A stretch of 64,000 nucleotides of DNA. It comes from Mucilaginibacter galii. Lineage in GTDB: Bacteria; Bacteroidota; Bacteroidia; Sphingobacteriales; Sphingobacteriaceae. The stretch is taken from assembly GCF_014635825.1 (NCBI RefSeq), contig NZ_BMDO01000009.1:186001-250000 (forward strand), written 5' to 3'. The position numbers and the translations under genes are program-made. Positions 36,089 to 44,734 of the stretch are shown here, piece by piece (within the stretch, counting starts at the first letter, position 1; every line of letters begins with the position of its first letter). A model generated the notes under the pieces. That model was not told the DNA's origin. It saw nothing but the letters and a program-made list of their open reading frames with translations, and did not search any database.

Positions 36089-37750
36089 TTAGTTACTTGC
36101 TACTAATGATTTGCTATCGGCACCGCTTTTGAACTCAACCTTATTTTTAGCCTTAGAAGTATTAGAGTTAGTTACCTGTATAGTACCTGTTTTTTTACCG
36201 CTAACGCTGAACAACAAGTCGGTATCGGCTCCATAACGCAGGTTATCGAATTTCACACCGCTTGCATTCACAATGCTGATGAGCGGTTTGCTGTTCTTAC
36301 TTTCTATATAAATGTTTTTCAGGTTAATGTCTTTACCTTCAATAATTTCAATACCCTTGTTGGTTTTCATGCTCAGGTTTTCGAGGTTGATATTCTTGAT
36401 GGCCATTTCGGGCAGTCCTCTTACCATGAGTGCTTTATCGGCACCGTTACATGATACGTTGTTCACATAAAAATTGCGAAACTGCGGCGTTGCCTCGGTT
36501 ACAGGAGGCAAAGTAGCATCGCTTACCAATTCATCATCCGTTGGCGATTTACCCATGTAATACATATCAAACAAAATAGCGCTGGTAATAATATCTTTCA
36601 TGGCTATGTTCTTAATGTAGATGTTTTCTACCACACCACCACGGCCACGTGTTGTTTTAAAACGCAGGCCAATATCGGTACCAATGAACGTACAGTTAGA
36701 TACAAAGATATTGCGTGCACCACCCGACATTTCACTGCCTATTACAAAGCCGCCATGTGCACGGTAAACAATACTGTTTTTTACCACCATGTTCTCGGTA
36801 GGCATACCACGTTTACGGCCTTCTTCATCACGGCCCGATTTTACGCAAATACCATCATCGCCGCAATCGAAAGTGCTGTTATCGATCATCACGTTCTTGC
36901 ACGATTCCACATCTATACCATCGCCATTGGCAGCATTCCAGGGGTTACGCACACGTACGCCTTCCAAAGTCAGATCCTGGCACATTAAGGTATGCAGGCA
37001 CCATGCCGGCGAATTTTGAAAGGTTGTATTTTTCAACAACACTTTTTTGCAATTGGTTAGCACCAGCATATTAGGCCGGTAATAATCTTTGTACTCGGCC
37101 GCCGAGGCAGCGCTTGATCCGGGTTCTATATAACCGGCCTTGGGCGTTTTGGCTGCTTTGGCGTAAGCTGCCGACGGATACCAGGTTTTACCATTTTCGC
37201 TAACCACACCACCCGAAGCTACTTTGCGTTTCCACTCTTCTTCGGTTAAACGGTCTTTACCAATGAGGCGCCATACTTCGCCGTTACCATCAATAACCCC
37301 TTCGCCTGTAATGGCAATATTGGTAAGATTAGTGCCCGATATAGGCGATTCATTACGATAAGCGGCATGGCCTTCCCAGTTACCTTCTATAATTTTATAT
37401 TGGCTTTTATCATCAGTAAACTGCAACAAGGCGGCACGGCTTACGTGCAGGTCTACGTTACTTTTCAACTGGATAGGCCCGGTCATCCACAAACCATCGG
37501 GGATAAGTACAACACCGCCACCTTTGGTACTACAAGCAGTAATAGCATTATTAATACTTTGGGTGTTTAACGTAATACCATCGGCCTTGGCGCCGTATTT
37601 AACAATATTAAAAGTATCTTTTTTAAATACCGGACGTACTGCTTTGGGCAGGTTGGTCCATGAGTAAGGCTTGGTTTGCGCCGTGGCATTAAACCCGGCG
37701 ATGGCTAATAATAAAGCCAGGCAAATGTTCTTATTGTTCATTAACTTCAT
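36089..37750 (-). CDS. GH28 polygalacturonase
   Basis: The 553-residue inverting GH28 hydrolase cleaves galacturonan. A signal peptide ends FNATAQ (Met1 or Met4 start). A parallel beta-helix contains YGAKADG near the N-terminus, then the catalytic set NGDGIDVE (first Asp), DCGDDGICVKSG (Asp pair), RAHGGFVIGSEMSGG (His-Gly) and LRFKTTRGRGG (Arg-x-Lys). All active-site residues of the family are intact. Length and the long insertion around DRLTEEEWKRK are typical of Bacteroidota exo-acting members. It lies 32 bp after the second CE8 and 7 bp before the first. Confidence 0.95.
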   Translation of the reverse strand: MKLMNNKNICLALLLAIAGFNATAQTKPYSWTNLPKAVRPVFKKDTFNIVKYGAKADGITLNTQSINNAITACSTKGGGVVLIPDGLWMTGPIQLKSNVDLHVSRAALLQFTDDKSQYKIIEGNWEGHAAYRNESPISGTNLTNIAITGEGVIDGNGEVWRLIGKDRLTEEEWKRKVASGGVVSENGKTWYPSAAYAKAAKTPKAGYIEPGSSAASAAEYKDYYRPNMLVLTNCKKVLLKNTTFQNSPAWCLHTLMCQDLTLEGVRVRNPWNAANGDGIDVESCKNVMIDNSTFDCGDDGICVKSGRDEEGRKRGMPTENMVVKNSIVYRAHGGFVIGSEMSGGARNIFVSNCTFIGTDIGLRFKTTRGRGGVVENIYIKNIAMKDIITSAILFDMYYMGKSPTDDELVSDATLPPVTEATPQFRNFYVNNVSCNGADKALMVRGLPEMAIKNINLENLSMKTNKGIEIIEGKDINLKNIYIESKNSKPLISIVNASGVKFDNLRYGADTDLLFSVSGKKTGTIQVTNSNTSKAKNKVEFKSGADSKSLVASN

Positions 37751-37782
37751 TTTTTATTATGGTAGAGTATGAATGATCTTGA

Positions 37783-38745
37783 TTATTTTGTTGCAAACGG
37801 CATCCAATTATCGTTGCCGGCTAATATATTTTTAAGCGTGTAGGCCTTGGCTTCATTATCGTTTAATTGTTTGCTCCAACTTGCCCGTGCTAAGGCTTGT
37901 GCACCCGGGCCTGTACTTTTATATTCGGCATAGCGGGCTGTTTGTTCATTGGCTTCATTTTTCCAGTTGTTCCATCCTTGCGGTATAATCTGACTGCCCA
38001 TTTCGCAGCGGATGTAGGTCACGCTCGAGTATGGCCTCCATGGGCGGCCCAGTGTAACGCCGTTCAAGCCGACATCGGCGGTTAGCTTACAGTCAATAAA
38101 CACAAAACCGTAAGCGTGGTCTTGCGGTGTTGATGCCGCCGTTATGTGCGAATTCTTTTTACTATGAATAAGGCAGTTTTGAAACACGACGGTAGCCGGG
38201 CCAAAAATAAAATCGGTAGTACCTTCTATATAACAATTGCGGTAATATTGGCGACTATTAGGACCGCTGCAAAACAGTACATCCTGAAACCCCATGAAAC
38301 GGCAGTTATCAAAAGCCAATTTATCGCCGAAGGCAAAAACTGCGACGGCCTGCCCGGCAGTAAAACCTGCATTGTTTTGAAAAGTAAGATTGCTGGCCTT
38401 AAAATCGGATGCCTGGATAAATAACGTAGCCGATGTATAGGTGTTAATAGTATCACCTTTGGGCGATACCGTGCCCGTGTGGTTATCGTAAGTTATAATG
38501 GTTTGGTCTTTATCCTCGCCCGTTAAGATTACATGATCTTTACCTGCGGGTAAGGTAAGCACTTCCTTGTAGATGCCCTTTTTAACGTAGAGCTCCACAG
38601 GCTTTTCATGATGAACAGGTATAGCATCAAAGGCGGCCTGTATAGTGGTATATTTACCGCTGCCATCTTGCGCCACCACCAAACGCTGCCCATAACCGGC
38701 CAGTGCTGTTGATAATGCTGCTATGATGAAAACTATGTTTTTCAT
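37783..38745 (-). CDS. Pectin methylesterase, CE8 (second copy, first gene of operon)
   Basis: The 320-residue pectinesterase has a signal peptide ending ALAGYGQ. Its CE8 motifs are VAQDGSGKYTTIQAAF, GFQDVLFC (catalytic Asp), EGTTDFIFGPATV (catalytic Asp) and LGRPWRPYSSVTY. In the first catalytic motif GNQDTLYL of the paralogue becomes GFQDVLFC. It leads the operon CE8-GH28-CE8-PL10-uxaB. The probable promoter, with a LacI-type operator over its -33 box, lies about 210-240 bp upstream. Confidence 0.95.
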   Translation of the reverse strand: MKNIVFIIAALSTALAGYGQRLVVAQDGSGKYTTIQAAFDAIPVHHEKPVELYVKKGIYKEVLTLPAGKDHVILTGEDKDQTIITYDNHTGTVSPKGDTINTYTSATLFIQASDFKASNLTFQNNAGFTAGQAVAVFAFGDKLAFDNCRFMGFQDVLFCSGPNSRQYYRNCYIEGTTDFIFGPATVVFQNCLIHSKKNSHITAASTPQDHAYGFVFIDCKLTADVGLNGVTLGRPWRPYSSVTYIRCEMGSQIIPQGWNNWKNEANEQTARYAEYKSTGPGAQALARASWSKQLNDNEAKAYTLKNILAGNDNWMPFATK

Positions 38746-39192
38746 TTAAGTTTAATTGCCGACATGGTACTATGAAGTTTTCCACTACCATACTCCGGTG
38801 TGTATATACGTTTACAGCAATTGGTTAATTTGCTGCTCAGTTTTTACTTGCAACAGTTATTAAATTGGTTATTAGAATTAATGACAATGTCGTAATTAAC
38901 GACTGCATTATCATTTGCTAAACAAGGTTAATTAATCCCGGCAAATAAAAAAAGCATATCCCTGATTAAAATTGGGCAATCGTTCCCGAAGCTTTACCTT
39001 TTTACAATGAGCATTGCTATGCCTCGCTTTAACATCGGAGCTGACGTTGCGATTGACTTTAAGTTAATTTTTATTGCACTTTTTTACGCAACAAAGCAAA
39101 CTATTTAGTATTATCGTAGCTGTTGTACAGGGCAGGTAAGTGCAGGACAGTTACCATTTACAACAGGCAAACCAATACCTCAGCATTTATTC
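38746..39192. promoter_or_regulatory. Divergent regulatory region between pectin operon and lacI pair
   Basis: These 447 bp hold no gene. From the operon side they contain AATTGGTTAA (38818-38827), a loose copy of the leader element (38856-38881), GTCGT-AATTA-ACGAC (38889-38903) and the promoter with LacI-type operator at 38952-38988. A good promoter for the lacI pair on the plus strand was not identified; it probably lies between 39050 and 39150. Confidence 0.6.
38952..38988 (-). promoter_or_regulatory. Pectin operon promoter with LacI-type operator
   Basis: On the minus strand, TTG (38979-38977), an 18-bp spacer, and TATGCTT (38958-38952) match the Bacteroidota -33/-7 layout. GGGCAATCGTTCCCG (38974-38988 on the plus strand) covers the -33 box and is identical to the sequence before the second susC. 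All 37 bases align without gaps to 50051-50087 with 30 identities. The right half of the operator here is degenerate. Confidence 0.65.
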
Positions 39193-40230
39193 ATGTTCCA
39201 ATCTTATACTATAAAAGACATTGCCAAAGCGCTGGGGCTATCCACCTCAACAATTTCACGTGCCTTGAGCGGTAGTTATAAGATAGGTGCCAATACGGTA
39301 AAACTGGTTACCGAATATGCCGAGAAGGTAAACTACCGCCCCAACCCTATTGCTTTAAGTTTAAAAGCCCACAAAAGCCACTCCATTGGTGTGGTGGTTT
39401 GCGAGGTGGCTAATAATTACTTTTCGCAGGCTATTAACGGTATCGAATCGGTGGCTTACAATTCGGGCTATCACGTTATTATTACGCAAACGCACGAATC
39501 GGCGGCAAGGGAGCAGGTAAATATTGAACACTTGCTTTCCCGGCATGTAGATGGCTTGCTGGTATCTTTATCGGCCGAAACTACCGATGTATCTTTTTAC
39601 CAGGAGCTGAAAGAAAAAGGACTACCTATTGTTTTTTTTGACCGTATTGTGCCGGGCATAGATACCCATAAAGTATATATAGATAACTTTAAAGCAGCCT
39701 TTGATGCCACCGAACTGCTGATTAATAACGGCTTCAAAAAAATTGCTCACATTACCAATTCAAGCAATCTGCTTATTAGCCGGGAGCGCTTGAACGGTTA
39801 TTTGGCCGCACTTGAAAAGCATCAGATCACTTTTGATCAGGATTATTTAGTGTATTGCGACCACGGCGGTATGCTTATACACGAATTGGAAACGGCTATT
39901 GATGAGTTGCTGGCTTTGCCCAACAGACCCGATGCGCTGTTTACCACTAACGATCGGATCACTACCGGGTGCCTGCCTATTTTGAAGAAGCGGGGCATCA
40001 AAGTTCCTGATGATATGGCTTTGGCAGGCTTCACCAATTCGGACTTTGCCGAGTGGTTTGCCCCCTCGTTAACCGTGGTGCGCCAGCCTGCCTTTGAAAT
40101 GGGCAAACTGGCTACCGAGATCTTAATTAAATCCATAGAGAGTAAAAGACCGATAGAAGAATACACCACGCATCAATTCGAAACCGAGCTCATTAGCAGA
40201 TCATCATCTGCCAGCGCTATAGCCTTTTAA
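39193..40230 (+). CDS. LacI-family transcriptional regulator (first of tandem pair)
   Basis: The 345-residue regulator has an N-terminal LacI helix-turn-helix (TIKDIAKALGLSTSTISRAL, residues 5-24), the hinge region NYRPNPIALSLK, and a periplasmic-binding-protein-like effector domain (SHSIGVVVCEVANNYFSQAINGIE; DGLLVSLS; DALFTTNDRITTGC; ALAGFTNSDFAEWFAPSLTVVRQPAFEMG). It reads away from the pectin operon. The probable target is the operator GCAATCGTT-n6-AACGATTGC found near 38974 and 50075. The effector is probably a galacturonate-type sugar, inferred from context. A close paralogue follows 4 bp after its stop. Confidence 0.95.
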   Translation: MFQSYTIKDIAKALGLSTSTISRALSGSYKIGANTVKLVTEYAEKVNYRPNPIALSLKAHKSHSIGVVVCEVANNYFSQAINGIESVAYNSGYHVIITQTHESAAREQVNIEHLLSRHVDGLLVSLSAETTDVSFYQELKEKGLPIVFFDRIVPGIDTHKVYIDNFKAAFDATELLINNGFKKIAHITNSSNLLISRERLNGYLAALEKHQITFDQDYLVYCDHGGMLIHELETAIDELLALPNRPDALFTTNDRITTGCLPILKKRGIKVPDDMALAGFTNSDFAEWFAPSLTVVRQPAFEMGKLATEILIKSIESKRPIEEYTTHQFETELISRSSSASAIAF

Positions 40231-40234
40231 AATC

Positions 40235-41263
40235 ATGTTTCAATCGTACACTATTAAAGATATTGCCAAAGCGCTTAACTTATCTACCTCCACGGTATCA
40301 AGGGCGCTAAACGGCAGTCATGAAATAGGATCAGAAACCAAGAAACTAGTGCTGGAATATGCCGAAAAGATAAACTATCGCCCCAATCCTATTGCTTTAA
40401 GCTTAAAGGAGCAAAAAAGCCATTCTATTGGCGTGGTGGTATGCGAGGTGGCTAACAATTATTTTTCGCAGGCCATTAATGGCATCGAATCTATTGCGTA
40501 TAACTCGGGGTACCACGTCATCATAACCCAAACGCACGAATCGGCCGAGCGCGAGTTGGCTAACGTACAGCATTTACTGTCAAGACAGGTTGATGGTTTA
40601 CTGGTATCCTTGTCGGCCCAAACAGTTGATACATCCGTTTACGAGCAATTACACAGCAAAGGCTTCCCTATTGTATTTTTTGACAGGGTGGCACAACATA
40701 TTCCAACCCACCGTGTGGTGGTTAATAACTTTGATGCCGCCTTTAAGGCTACCGAATCTTTGATCAAATCGGGCTTTAAGCGCATTGCCCACTTAACCAG
40801 TACCAGCAATTTGATGATAAGCCAGGAGCGCTTCAAAGGTTTTAAAGCGGCACTGGAAAAACATGGACTTGATTTCCCGGAAACCTACTTCAGGCAATGT
40901 AACCACGGCGGTGTATTAAAAGATGAAATTGAGCAGGCGGTAGAAGGCTGGATGAACTTACCTTCGCCACCTGACGCCATTCTCTCTACCAACGACAGGC
41001 TAACCACCGGCTGCGTACCTATTTTAAAAAGGTTAGGCTACAAAATACCCGATGATGTAGCTTTGGCCGGCTTTACCAACTCTGATGTAGCCGAACTGTT
41101 CGATCCACCCTTGACTGTGGTACGGCAGCCGGCCTTCCAAATGGGCCAAATGGCCACCGAGTTGCTGGTTAAGACCATTGAAAGTAAAAAGGCAGTAGAA
41201 ACCTACACTACTGAGGTACTGGAAACCGAATTGATATGCCGCGAATCGTCGGTGCACGCGTAG
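40235..41263 (+). CDS. LacI-family transcriptional regulator (second of tandem pair)
   Basis: The 342-residue paralogue of the preceding gene has a nearly identical HTH (TIKDIAKALNLSTSTVSRAL) and hinge, so both should read the same DNA. It shares the block SHSIGVVVCEVANNYFSQAINGIES. Divergence is greatest in the ligand domain (for example FDRVAQHIPTHRVVVNNFDAA against FDRIVPGIDTHKVYIDNFKAA), which points to different effectors. Only 4 bp separate the genes, so they form one transcript. Heterodimers are possible. Its stop is 11 bp from the stop of the convergent GH43 with no room for a terminator. Confidence 0.95.
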   Translation: MFQSYTIKDIAKALNLSTSTVSRALNGSHEIGSETKKLVLEYAEKINYRPNPIALSLKEQKSHSIGVVVCEVANNYFSQAINGIESIAYNSGYHVIITQTHESAERELANVQHLLSRQVDGLLVSLSAQTVDTSVYEQLHSKGFPIVFFDRVAQHIPTHRVVVNNFDAAFKATESLIKSGFKRIAHLTSTSNLMISQERFKGFKAALEKHGLDFPETYFRQCNHGGVLKDEIEQAVEGWMNLPSPPDAILSTNDRLTTGCVPILKRLGYKIPDDVALAGFTNSDVAELFDPPLTVVRQPAFQMGQMATELLVKTIESKKAVETYTTEVLETELICRESSVHA

Positions 41264-41274
41264 CAAAATCCGCA

Positions 41275-42933
41275 TTACTCATTTGGAGTAACCCTGAACC
41301 AGTCTACATCGGCATAACCCGAATCATTGATCTGGCTTTCACGAGTGCAAAACAAGCCCACTTTAGCGCCTTTCCAGCGCCCAACTTCCGCCGTAAACGT
41401 ATTGCCTGCATTGGTATAACTGCTACCATCGGTGCTGTAGCTAAACTGGCATTTGCCACCGTTGCTTACTTTAACACGGAGGTAAACCGTTAACGATGAT
41501 AGCTTGGTAATAACTTGCTCTTCTTCAGCTTTTCCTTTTTCGGCATCCTTGCATAAAGTATACACCAGGTAAACGCCATCCTTTTTACTTTTAACGGCAA
41601 CGTTTGCATAACTAAAACCCATAATGGTTAAACCAGCCTTTTCATTTTCCAGCTTTAAATTAGGCGTAAAAGTCAGCTTAGTGGTCACCGTAAACTCATC
41701 GGCCGGAACCTTTTGCAGCAGCACATTAGGCACCTGCCAAAGGTTTTTGGCACCATCGGGCCACTTATGGCTGTAAAGTCTTAGCGCACCTTTAGCTGGG
41801 TTCATGAACATCCAGGTGGCTTTTGCGTTAGCCATCCATTGCCACTGCAAGCCTAAGGTGCTACTGTTAAATTCATCGCTTTCGGCAGGTGTTACTTTGG
41901 GATAGCTTTTGCCTACATTAGGTTTTTTGTAGGTTGATACCGGCTCGCCTTTACCATCGCCATCCTTATCGACACCAATTACCGGCCAGTTGTCTTTCCA
42001 AACCATGGGCTGTAAATGCACCACCCGCCCGTAAGCTTCCTTATCCTGAAAATGCAAAAACCAGTCTTCTCCCGTTTGCGTGTTTACCCAGGCACCCTGG
42101 TGCGGTCCGTTGGTAGTGCTTTTGCCCTGATCCATCACTACCTTACGCTCATAAGGCCCATAAACACCTTTTGAACGCAACACCAACTGCCAGCCCGTAG
42201 GTACCCCACCGGCTGGTGCAAATATATAGTAGTACCCATTACGCTTATAAAACTTAGGCCCTTCAATGGTGGCGTCGGTTTCGTGTCCGTCGTATACAAT
42301 TACGCCATCGTCGGTAACCTTGGTGCCTTCCTTATTCAATTTATTAACAGCTATGATGCTTTTGATACCGGCGCGGCTACCGGCAAAACCATGCACCAGG
42401 TACATACTACCATCATCGTCCAGCAGCGGACAAGGGTCTATAATTCCTTTACCCTCCATAACCATGACCGGCTTGCTCCATGGCCCGGACGGGTTTTTAG
42501 CCCTAACCAGGTAAATACCATAGTCAGGGTCAGGGTAGTAAATGTAGAATTCGTTATTATAATAACGGATGGCCGGTGCCCATACACCATCGCCATGGCG
42601 TGGCACATCAAAATGTTCGAAAGGCGGTTGTTTTAACAAAGCATGGCTGATGATTTGCCAGTTCACCAGGTCTTTAGAATGCAGTACCGGCAAGCCGGGG
42701 ATATCTTCAAAGCTCGATGAAATCAAATAAAAATCATCGCCCACCCGTATGGCATCCGGGTCAGAGTAGTCGGCATTTAAAATTGGATTTTTGTAAGTAC
42801 CGTTGCCCTGATCGGCTACCCAAACCTTGGATACGTAATTATTGAGCGGGTTGGCGGGTGCTTTCTGATTTTTTTGGGCAAAAGCAGAAGCGGTAAAGGC
42901 TAATAACAGGCTTGTATAGATACAGTGCTTCAT
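41275..42933 (-). CDS. GH43 glycoside hydrolase with C-terminal beta-sandwich
   Basis: The secreted enzyme has about 552 residues. I choose ATG at 42933 because MKHCIYTSLLLAFTASAFAQ is a clean signal peptide; the frame opens at 42969 inside the terminator/promoter region. The five-bladed propeller has Asp in NADYSDPDAIRVGDDFY (general base), Asp in GIIDPCPLLDDDGSMYLVHG (pKa modulator) and Glu in DATIEGPKFYKRNGYYY (general acid). The C-terminal GH43_C2-like concanavalin-type domain covers about residues 350-550. This type acts on arabinose- or xylose-containing side chains, which fits trimming of pectin arabinan. It has its own promoter. Confidence 0.92.
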   Translation of the reverse strand: MKHCIYTSLLLAFTASAFAQKNQKAPANPLNNYVSKVWVADQGNGTYKNPILNADYSDPDAIRVGDDFYLISSSFEDIPGLPVLHSKDLVNWQIISHALLKQPPFEHFDVPRHGDGVWAPAIRYYNNEFYIYYPDPDYGIYLVRAKNPSGPWSKPVMVMEGKGIIDPCPLLDDDGSMYLVHGFAGSRAGIKSIIAVNKLNKEGTKVTDDGVIVYDGHETDATIEGPKFYKRNGYYYIFAPAGGVPTGWQLVLRSKGVYGPYERKVVMDQGKSTTNGPHQGAWVNTQTGEDWFLHFQDKEAYGRVVHLQPMVWKDNWPVIGVDKDGDGKGEPVSTYKKPNVGKSYPKVTPAESDEFNSSTLGLQWQWMANAKATWMFMNPAKGALRLYSHKWPDGAKNLWQVPNVLLQKVPADEFTVTTKLTFTPNLKLENEKAGLTIMGFSYANVAVKSKKDGVYLVYTLCKDAEKGKAEEEQVITKLSSLTVYLRVKVSNGGKCQFSYSTDGSSYTNAGNTFTAEVGRWKGAKVGLFCTRESQINDSGYADVDWFRVTPNE

Positions 42934-42940
42934 ATTTGAA

Positions 42941-42969
42941 CAAATGTGAGGTACAGGTTTCAAACACAA
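42941..42969 (-). promoter_or_regulatory. Promoter of the GH43 gene
   Basis: On the minus strand TTTG (ending at 42967), an 18-bp spacer, and CACATTTG (42948-42941, one base off TAnnTTTG) fit the Bacteroidota layout, 7 bp before the ATG at 42933. The -33 box lies in the stem of the terminator at 42963-42996. The leader would be only a few bases. Confidence 0.5.
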
Positions 42970-42996
42970 AAAGACCGCAAGCGGTCTTTTTGTGTT
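42963..42996. terminator. Strong bidirectional terminator
   Basis: AACACAAAAAGACCGC (42963-42978) and GCGGTCTTTTTGTGTT (42981-42996) are perfect 16-bp arms with a 2-nt loop and a T run on either strand. It ends the susC-susD-DUF5123 operon, whose last stop is at 43018. The arm also supplies the -33 box of the GH43 promoter. Confidence 0.9.
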
Positions 42997-43017
42997 AAAT
43001 ATAAAAATAATTGCCGC

Positions 43018-44718
43018 TTATTTAGCCCAGCGCGGATCTCCTATAGCGCCGCCTGTTGTGCTGGCCGTACGTAAAGGTGAGCCTGCAGGTAGCGTAAAGT
43101 CGGTTGTGGCAGCTGTCCAGCTAAGTGCAACAGCAGTGTTAGCCGTTGCATTGACCGAAGTGGCGCTGGTATTTACCGGCAATACAGCCCCCGTGGTTGT
43201 AACCGCGTTAAATAAATTATTATTGGTAAAAGTAAATGTGCTACCAGGGCCTGTTCCTCTTAATAAACCTTGAGCGCCTGTTGCGGTTACCTTAGGAATA
43301 TTTCCTATGATGTTATTGGTGGCAGTCACATTAAGGAAGTTGGTGTTGGCATCAACCAGTACAAACATATTGTTACCACCGAATGAGTTAAAGGTGCATT
43401 TATCTATTTTAACCACCGGAACTGGTGTTCCTGAATTTAATAAAGTATTGGCTACCACTAAAGCACGGCCAAACTCATAGAAAGTAGAATTAGTAATATT
43501 CAGTTGAGCAAACTGCACTCTGCTTAATTCTATGGTATTAAAACTAGCTGATGCAGGTGCATTTACATTGTAAACAACAGAATTATTGATGTTGATATTA
43601 CCTATTACAAAGCCGTTAACATTTGTACTTCTGTTACCACGTAAAAGGGCGTTAAGCACGTTATACACAACGCAACCATCTATATTGATGTTAGCAAAGG
43701 TTGAGTTTTCACCATCGGAGCCGGCACCAATTAGGTTAAGGAAATAAGGGGCCGGGCCTGTAGAAGTGCCGCCAGGTGTTGCTACCACAACGCCGTCGGT
43801 ACCCTCAAAAGTGATACTTCGTGCACCAAAACCAGCACCGGTACCTTTCAAATCAATTTGCTTGAACTTAATTCTCACCTTTGCCGGATCGCCGGATTTA
43901 CCTTGCAACGTGATGCTTTTTTGCAGTATTGTAAGATTTACAACAGTTGCAGTTGCATCTTTAATTTCATAAGTGCCATCGGCTAAACCTATAACATCAT
44001 TATTGGCTGCAGCGTTAATCACATCAATTAAGTTATCTGCAGTGGTAATTTCACGATTGTATAGCGGTGTTGTAAATGTGGTAAAACCTTTAACCCGCGT
44101 ACCTGCATAAATATCGGCTCTGTAGGCTGTATTGGGTGTTAGGCCTGTTATAAGCTTCGATTTCGCAGTAACATCGCCCGGAGTTAAAACTACATCAAAC
44201 GCCGTTCCGCCTGTTGGGGTGATTGTAATTTTGGTAACATCGGGCGCAGTCAGCCATTTCAGCAATACCGTTTTTGAAGAAAGATCGGCATTAGCAACAG
44301 ATTGCAAAACCCCAGGCATAGTAAAGCTCGATGTAGTTACCACGTAACCGTTAGAGCCGGGTGTGGTAGCGGTAGCATTGGCTTTAATGCGGACATAGTA
44401 TGGCTGGCCTACCAGTAACTGCTCGTCGGTCAAAGTCAGGGTTACTGCATCGGTAGTTTTGGTATAATCTATAGTGCTGAAGTTTTGATTACGCGACAAA
44501 TCTACCGTGTAAGTTACGCCGGTACCTGTAGAAAAAAGTGAAGCTTTCCAATCAATTTTTACCGATGCCCCGGTTGGCGTGGTGACAATAGTAGTAGGCA
44601 CAAACGCCCTTGAGGGTTGCAGTGTGCCTATATCATTATTTTTTTTGCATGAGGCCAGCATCAGTGCGCACAAAAGCGGCGCTGCAAGCCATATCATATA
44701 TTTTTTCATGATCTTCAT
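43018..44718 (-). CDS. DUF4957/DUF5123-type beta-helix surface lipoprotein
   Basis: The 566-residue lipoprotein (LMLASC, Cys24) begins with two fibronectin-III-like regions (about residues 35-125 and 130-215). A parallel beta-helix of DUF4957 and DUF5123 type follows (about 220-566), with repeating FANINIDGCVVYNVLNALLRG-like rungs and many Asn ladders, ending FTLPAGSPLRTASTTGGAIGDPRWAK. This ending is characteristic of DUF5123 proteins in pectin loci. Catalytic residues of pectate lyases are not evident. Probable role: surface binding or processing of pectin. It starts 16 bp after susD. Confidence 0.82.
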   Translation of the reverse strand: MKIMKKYMIWLAAPLLCALMLASCKKNNDIGTLQPSRAFVPTTIVTTPTGASVKIDWKASLFSTGTGVTYTVDLSRNQNFSTIDYTKTTDAVTLTLTDEQLLVGQPYYVRIKANATATTPGSNGYVVTTSSFTMPGVLQSVANADLSSKTVLLKWLTAPDVTKITITPTGGTAFDVVLTPGDVTAKSKLITGLTPNTAYRADIYAGTRVKGFTTFTTPLYNREITTADNLIDVINAAANNDVIGLADGTYEIKDATATVVNLTILQKSITLQGKSGDPAKVRIKFKQIDLKGTGAGFGARSITFEGTDGVVVATPGGTSTGPAPYFLNLIGAGSDGENSTFANINIDGCVVYNVLNALLRGNRSTNVNGFVIGNININNSVVYNVNAPASASFNTIELSRVQFAQLNITNSTFYEFGRALVVANTLLNSGTPVPVVKIDKCTFNSFGGNNMFVLVDANTNFLNVTATNNIIGNIPKVTATGAQGLLRGTGPGSTFTFTNNNLFNAVTTTGAVLPVNTSATSVNATANTAVALSWTAATTDFTLPAGSPLRTASTTGGAIGDPRWAK

Positions 44719-44734
44719 GTTATCTTTTAGTTGA

